A stretch of DNA of 64,000 nt, from assembly GCF_050113715.1 (NCBI RefSeq), contig NZ_JBNJQR010000012.1:72871-136870 (forward strand), given 5' to 3'. The notes beneath the pieces are model-generated. The model worked only from the letters and a program-made list of their open reading frames with translations, searched no databases and was not told where the DNA came from. This DNA is from Brevibacillus_H ginsengisoli (GTDB lineage Bacteria > Bacillota > Bacilli > Brevibacillales > Brevibacillaceae). The position numbers and the translations under genes are program-made. This document shows, in pieces, positions 59,801-64,000 of the stretch (position 1 is the stretch's first letter; each line of letters starts with the position of its first letter).

Positions 59801-61261
59801 TTAGGAGATGGAGTAGTTTGGAGATTCCTTGGTAATCTGAACATCATGCGGATGGCTCTCACGCAATCCCGCACCCGTAATACGAATGAAGGAGGAGTTG
59901 TCTTGAAGTTCCTTAATGTTCTTCGTTCCGCAGTATCCCATACCAGCACGCAAACCGCCAATTAATTGATAAACCACATCAGCCAGAGGTCCTTTATAAG
60001 GAACTCGTCCTTCAATACCTTCTGGGACAAGCTTCTGTTCGTTTTCTTGGAAATAACGGTCTTTACTTCCCGCTTTCATAGCTCCGATGGAACCCATCCC
60101 TCGGTACACTTTGAATCGTCGTCCTTGGAAAATCTCGAATTCGCCAGGGCTTTCTTCTGTACCAGCGAAAAGACTTCCGATCATAATTGCCGAAGCACCA
60201 GCTCCAACGGCTTTTGGCAAATCACCGGAATATTTGATACCACCATCCGCAATAATCGGGATGTTGTATTCTCTTGCTACAGAGGCACAATCGTAAATGG
60301 CGGTAATTTGTGGAACACCAATGCCCGCAACGACACGGGTTGTACAAATTGAACCCGGCCCAATACCAACTTTGATCACGGAAGCACCAGCTTCAATCAG
60401 GTCACGTGTCGCTTCGCCAGTTGCTACGTTTCCTGCGATAATGGTGAGGTCTGGATACTCTTTGCGAAGTTTACGAACCGCTTCCAGTACGCCACGGGAA
60501 TGACCATGGGCTGTATCGACAGTAAGAACATCTACCCCTGCTTTTACCAATGCAGCTGCGCGTTCATCTAAATCAGCGGATACACCTACTGCAGCTCCAC
60601 ACAAGAGTCTTCCTTGTACATCTTTGGCAGCGTTTGGATACTGGATGGCTTTCTCAATATCCTTAATGGTAATTAAACCTTTGAGAACGTTATGATCATC
60701 CACTAATGGGAGCTTCTCAATTTTATGTTTCTGCAGAATCTCTTCCGCTTGTTGTAATGTAGTGCCAACTGGGGCAGTAACCAGATTTTCTCTGGTCATC
60801 ACGTCAGCAATTGGAGTGGAGAAATCGTGAACAAAACGAAGGTCGCGGTTTGTAAGGATACCAATGAGATGGTTCTTCTCATCAACGATCGGCACCCCAG
60901 AGATACGATATTTACCCATCAATTCATCCGCGTCAGCTACACGATGACTTTTTGTAAGGGAGAACGGATTAGTGATTACGCCACTTTCCGACCGTTTAAC
61001 ACGATCCACCTCACCAGCTTGTTGTTCAATGGTCATGTTTTTATGGATAATACCAATACCACCCTGGCGAGCCATCGCAATAGCCAACCCAGATTCGGTT
61101 ACGGTGTCCATCCCAGCACTAATCAGTGGAATATTTAATTTCACAGATTTGCTTAATTGAGTGGAAACCTCTACATCCCTTGGGAGAATCTCTGACTTAG
61201 CCGGAACTAACAGAACATCGTCAAAAGTTAGTCCTTCCTTCACAAACTTATTTTGCCACAC
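59801..61261 (-). CDS. guaB: Inosine-5'-monophosphate dehydrogenase
   Basis: Oxidises IMP to XMP, the committed step to GMP. The 486-residue protein has the TIM-barrel core with two CBS domains inserted (about 92-210), the catalytic cysteine in GIGPGSICTTRVV (near residue 306), the flap/loop GSLFAGTEESPGEF and the YRGMGSIGAM segment. Start: GTG at 61261 nine bases after AAAGGGG. Its promoter at 61299-61328 has a PurBox-like CGAACGT just upstream, linking it to the PurR gene in this window. Confidence 0.97.
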   Translation of the reverse strand: MWQNKFVKEGLTFDDVLLVPAKSEILPRDVEVSTQLSKSVKLNIPLISAGMDTVTESGLAIAMARQGGIGIIHKNMTIEQQAGEVDRVKRSESGVITNPFSLTKSHRVADADELMGKYRISGVPIVDEKNHLIGILTNRDLRFVHDFSTPIADVMTRENLVTAPVGTTLQQAEEILQKHKIEKLPLVDDHNVLKGLITIKDIEKAIQYPNAAKDVQGRLLCGAAVGVSADLDERAAALVKAGVDVLTVDTAHGHSRGVLEAVRKLRKEYPDLTIIAGNVATGEATRDLIEAGASVIKVGIGPGSICTTRVVAGIGVPQITAIYDCASVAREYNIPIIADGGIKYSGDLPKAVGAGASAIMIGSLFAGTEESPGEFEIFQGRRFKVYRGMGSIGAMKAGSKDRYFQENEQKLVPEGIEGRVPYKGPLADVVYQLIGGLRAGMGYCGTKNIKELQDNSSFIRITGAGLRESHPHDVQITKESPNYSIS

Positions 61262-61298
61262 TACGGTTATCCCCTTTCGCCCCGAAAATGTTTTATCC

Positions 61299-61328
61299 AG
61301 TTTAGCAAACCACTTAATTTAATGTCAA
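61299..61328 (-). promoter_or_regulatory. Sigma-A promoter of guaB with PurBox-like half site upstream
   Basis: Minus strand TTGACA (61323-61328), 18-base spacer, TAAACT (61299-61304). Immediately upstream, TTACGAACGT (about 61340-61349) resembles the core of the PurBox AWWWCCGAACWWT with one C missing. PurR control is a suggestion only. Confidence 0.6.
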
Positions 61329-61439
61329 GAAATGCTTATAACGTTCGTAATATCAGGAAAAAATAGGGTTTAGATGGACCGAAATTAGATGGCATCGCAT
61401 TATTTTGCGAATATTCTGTTCTTGAGGTGAACTTATTGA

Positions 61440-62411
61440 ATGCTTACAAGCTGGAAGGATTATCGTTATTTGGAAACAGAACCAACCGCCCGTAAATTTC
61501 TTTGCCACCAATATCAGCTTCAACAGATCGCCCATCCTGATCGCCATGCTTTTCATCAAAGTAATCGTTTTTTATACACAATCAAACAGGCTCGCGCTTA
61601 TTATCAGGCGGCACAAGGTGCTGATTTATTAATAAAACCGCTGTTGCTATTCTACGGATGTATTAATTTGCTCAAAGCCTTACTGATTTCCCAAGACCCT
61701 CTCTATCCGCAAAACACGAGAATGTTACAACATGGCGCTTCCACTCGTAAAATCAAACGAAATCCTTACAGCTTGCTTGAGGATGAGGTTCGCCCGCAAA
61801 AAGAAGGACTTTTTTCCGTACTCGCCATAAAGTTTCCACTCCCAATCATGTCCGACCGTTATACCGTTCACCAGTTGTTTTCTTATTTACCGGAGATGCA
61901 CCAAGACCTTAATCGATTGGTGGAGAAGCGATACTGGCATAAGGTTTCATTGGGAGCTAGTCATGATCGATATGTGTTAACCTTCCCTAAAGTTGAGAAT
62001 GGAATGCTCCTTTATTCTTCAGAAACCTTTCTTGATTTGTTGAATCGCTTATTGCCTGAAGATATTCCAGCTCGTTTTGAGGACAAGGATCTACAAGACT
62101 ATTCAACTTCTGCAACGAAGACCGTTAGCTTTGATCCTGTACTTCTTCCACATCTGACCCGGCACCCACTTTTTTCAAAACATGCTGAGAACCTATATTT
62201 TTGGAATCACTCAACTGATGACCCTCCTCTCCCAAAGTGGGCCACACATTATTTGCTTTTATATTTGCTTGGCATGTTATGTCGGTATGAGACAGCCTGG
62301 TGGGGAGAGCTTGTCCTGTCTCACTCGTATGCGGAGATTTATTTAGTCGAGCAATTTTTGCGTACGCATGAGATTGAATTTCCACAATATATTTGGAACC
62401 ATTTTGAATAA
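61440..62411 (+). CDS. yaaC: YaaC family protein
   Basis: Conserved Bacillales protein of unknown function next to guaB. The 323-residue protein has no signal peptide and contains family segments FYGCINLLKALLISQDPLYP and HGASTRKIKRNPY, an aromatic-rich C-terminal half, and WGELVLSHSYAEIYLVEQF. Start: ATG at 61440 after GAGGTG. Plus strand; convergent with the putative glycoside hydrolase gene, their ends ten bases apart and with no terminator between them. Confidence 0.88.
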   Translation: MLTSWKDYRYLETEPTARKFLCHQYQLQQIAHPDRHAFHQSNRFLYTIKQARAYYQAAQGADLLIKPLLLFYGCINLLKALLISQDPLYPQNTRMLQHGASTRKIKRNPYSLLEDEVRPQKEGLFSVLAIKFPLPIMSDRYTVHQLFSYLPEMHQDLNRLVEKRYWHKVSLGASHDRYVLTFPKVENGMLLYSSETFLDLLNRLLPEDIPARFEDKDLQDYSTSATKTVSFDPVLLPHLTRHPLFSKHAENLYFWNHSTDDPPLPKWATHYLLLYLLGMLCRYETAWWGELVLSHSYAEIYLVEQFLRTHEIEFPQYIWNHFE

Positions 62412-62421
62412 AAGACTTTCT

Positions 62422-63615
62422 CTACTTCCTTTCCCAAGCAGCTTTACTATACGTATTGGTTGCGTCCCAGATCAGATACTGATCTACGCCAACCGCGTAC
62501 CCTGCTTGAATTTGCTCCCGGACCTGTTTGCTGCCATAAGTCATATGGTTTTTTAACCATCTTGCTGTAAAGTCCTGATACCAAGGACGAATCACTGCGG
62601 TATTTTTCTTCTGTTGCCGCATCAGGTTGTTCTTTCTCTTTGCATCGCGTAAACCAGCAACAATGGTTGCATACGGTTGCGCATCGGGAACCTTGATCCC
62701 ATACGTACCGTTTGCATAATGAGACGGATACATCATGGGGGATATGTAATCGGCTTGCTCACTCAGATACTCCCACTGTTGTCCTATCCCCATATCGTCA
62801 GAGACGGATGGAACCAAGCCAAACACATCCACAGATATATACACATGAAAAGGCTCTAATTCTTTGCGGGCATACGCCAGAAAATCGGCGATAAGCTGTT
62901 TCTTTTTCTTTCCATCCGGTTGATAAAAGGCTACTTCCTGATCAACCTTTTGACCATTGGTTGGGAATCGCACATAATCAAACTGAATTTCTTTGAATCC
63001 TTTCATGGCTGCTTCTTTGGCCAATTGAACGTTATAGTCCCAGACTTCAACTCGATACGGATCAATCCAAAGCACTCCTTGGGCGTCTCGCCAAAGTCCA
63101 CCTTGTGTTTTGTGCATAGCCCAATCCATTTTTCTCGTCGCTAATAATGGATCCTTAAAACAGACGATCCTCGCAATCGGATAGATATGGTGATCGCGCA
63201 TGGTTTGAATAATTGAGTCAATATCGGATATGAACCTCTTCTGATCGCTTTGTAACGTCTTCACCAAAGGGATAGATGATCGATACGTCACCTTTCCTTC
63301 ATCCTCTTTCATGTCGATCACCATGGAATTCAGTTCAGTTTCACGTACAAATTGAAGGAGTTTGTTGAACTTCTCTCCTCCAGCTGATCTCCCCGATAAG
63401 TAAATTCCTTTCACTTTAACAGACTGTTTACTTCTGTATAGTAAGTCCGGTGAAGAAAGCAGCGTATCTTCACTCCATTTATCTCTCTGAATGATGGGTT
63501 GCTGTACTTTTTTGCTCTGGGCAGCCTCCGCTATTTCACTATCCAAAAATATATAAGCGTAACCTCCCATTCCCAAGAGGAAAAGGAAAACAATTAAGGG
63601 TTTACCATTTTTCAT
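62422..63615 (-). CDS. Putative glycoside hydrolase (DUF4015) with N-terminal membrane anchor
   Basis: The 397-residue protein begins with a hydrophobic segment (about 7-24, IVFLFLLGMGGYAYIFL), giving a signal anchor, and continues as a DUF4015 TIM-barrel glycoside-hydrolase-like domain (about 65-390). Family motifs visible are KGIYLSGRSAGG, MVIDMKEDEGKVTY, EIQFDYVRFPTNG with the conserved aspartate, SVDVFGLV and SPMMYPSHY. The substrate is unknown; a cell-wall or exopolysaccharide role is likely. Start: ATG at 63615 after AAAGGGAGG. Confidence 0.88.
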   Translation of the reverse strand: MKNGKPLIVFLFLLGMGGYAYIFLDSEIAEAAQSKKVQQPIIQRDKWSEDTLLSSPDLLYRSKQSVKVKGIYLSGRSAGGEKFNKLLQFVRETELNSMVIDMKEDEGKVTYRSSIPLVKTLQSDQKRFISDIDSIIQTMRDHHIYPIARIVCFKDPLLATRKMDWAMHKTQGGLWRDAQGVLWIDPYRVEVWDYNVQLAKEAAMKGFKEIQFDYVRFPTNGQKVDQEVAFYQPDGKKKKQLIADFLAYARKELEPFHVYISVDVFGLVPSVSDDMGIGQQWEYLSEQADYISPMMYPSHYANGTYGIKVPDAQPYATIVAGLRDAKRKNNLMRQQKKNTAVIRPWYQDFTARWLKNHMTYGSKQVREQIQAGYAVGVDQYLIWDATNTYSKAAWERK

Positions 63616-63797
63616 CTGAACCCTCCCTTTTACCAGGCAGTTTTTTTCTTTAGTATGACAAGATTGCCCTGATACCTTGTTTGAAAATTTATTCCTTTAT
63701 TTACAGGGGCGTGCAGCATTTCCATTTATGTATTGTTTTTATCTGGATCCCACATATAGCAAATGTTGGCCGCTATCGAATTTAGTTCTGTTATAGC

Positions 63798-63849
63798 AAA
63801 AAAGCCTTGATGAATTTACTCAATTGAGTAGATTCATCAAGGCTTTTTC
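63798..63849 (-). terminator. Terminator of the rRNA operon
   Basis: A very strong, almost fully palindromic hairpin: AAAGCCTTGATGAAT on one side pairs with ATTCATCAAGGCTTT on the other, around TCAATTGA, with T-runs on both strands. It lies about 55 bases past the 23S end with no other rRNA between. Confidence 0.93.
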
Positions 63850-63902
63850 TTCCGTTTATTTGTACCTTCAAAACTGGATACACTCGATATGCTAAGGGAT
63901 TA

Positions 63903-64000
63903 AACGTGGATAAGTCCTCGACCGATTAGTATTCGTCAGCTCCATGCGTTGCCGCACTTCCACACCGAACCTATCAACCTCATCGTCTATGAGGGGTCTT
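63903..64000 (-). rRNA. 23S ribosomal RNA, 3' end (partial)
   Basis: Minus strand reading: CCCTCATAGACGATGAGGTTG, then GCGGCAACGCATGGAGCTGACG and the closing ATACTAATCGGTCGAGGACTTATCC, the standard 3' terminal sequence of bacterial 23S rRNA. The rest of the gene lies beyond the window. The rRNA operon next to yaaC and guaB matches the rrnO position of B. subtilis. No 5S rRNA sequence follows it before the terminator. Confidence 0.95.

Noticed and set aside
1..64000. CRISPR arrays
   Set aside because: No set of regularly spaced identical repeats of 23-40 bp was noticed.

Overview
The window is chromosomal DNA from an endospore-forming Firmicute of the order Bacillales. Most genes lie on the minus strand. 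Read from the right edge to the left, they follow the origin-proximal order of Bacillus subtilis almost gene for gene: end of a 23S rRNA, yaaC, guaB, dacA, pdxS, pdxT, serS, (insertion), tadA, (insertion), dnaX, ebfC, recR, yaaL, bofA, (insertion), gin, yaaO, tmk, darA, yaaR, holB, ricT, yabA, yabB, yazA, rsmI, abrB, metS, tatD, yabE, rnmV, rsmA, veg, sspF, ispE, purR, ridA, spoVG, glmU, prs, ctc, pth, fin, mfd. Sporulation genes (sspF, gin, fin, bofA, spoVG) and Spo0A-type boxes at abrB confirm a spore former. The intermediate GC content and gene complement would suit the Brevibacillus/Aneurinibacillus group or a thermoactinomycete, but I cannot place the genus from this sequence alone. yabG, xpaC, yaaN, yaaH, dck/dgk and the SRP RNA gene scr are not at their B. 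subtilis positions.

Layout: 1-13.2 kb holds transcription-coupled repair, peptidyl-tRNA recycling, PRPP and UDP-GlcNAc synthesis, isoprenoid synthesis, and rRNA processing and methylation. 13.5-24.7 kb holds metS with a Met T-box, abrB with a strong promoter and 0A boxes, and the clamp-loader, replication-control and thymidylate-kinase cluster. 24.8-31.8 kb holds gin, a decayed UDP-glucose-dehydrogenase-like protein, an unknown membrane protein, bofA-yaaL, recR-ebfC-dnaX. 31.9-54.9 kb is the accessory stretch between dnaX and serS: a 197-nt inverted-repeat element where scr would be, an orphan PAS kinase, YkuK, EcsC, TerC, DedA, DoxX, glutaminase, tRNA-Ser, an RsuA-type synthase, a short Nudix gene, tadA, an SPFH-RHH operon, a FapA-GAF operon, a TrmB-AEC operon, a secreted copper-amine-oxidase-N protein, an AT-rich secreted/lipoprotein/NlpC cassette, tRNA-Arg, and a two-component system beside a DUF2231 membrane gene. 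55-64 kb holds serS with a Ser T-box, vitamin B6 synthesis, PBP5, IMP dehydrogenase, yaaC, a putative glycoside hydrolase and the 3' end of 23S rRNA.

Most items of special interest are regulatory: a prs-ctc terminator hairpin that buries the ctc ribosome-binding site; three TGATATC palindromes at exact 11-bp spacing over the promoter of an operon encoding its own ribbon-helix-helix protein; and four copies of TTTTCAGA between a two-component system and its divergent neighbour. Others are a UDP-glucose-dehydrogenase homologue without its catalytic residues, an rRNA operon whose 23S gene is not followed by 5S, and the AT-rich four-gene cassette. No CRISPR array, prophage or complete insertion sequence was seen.
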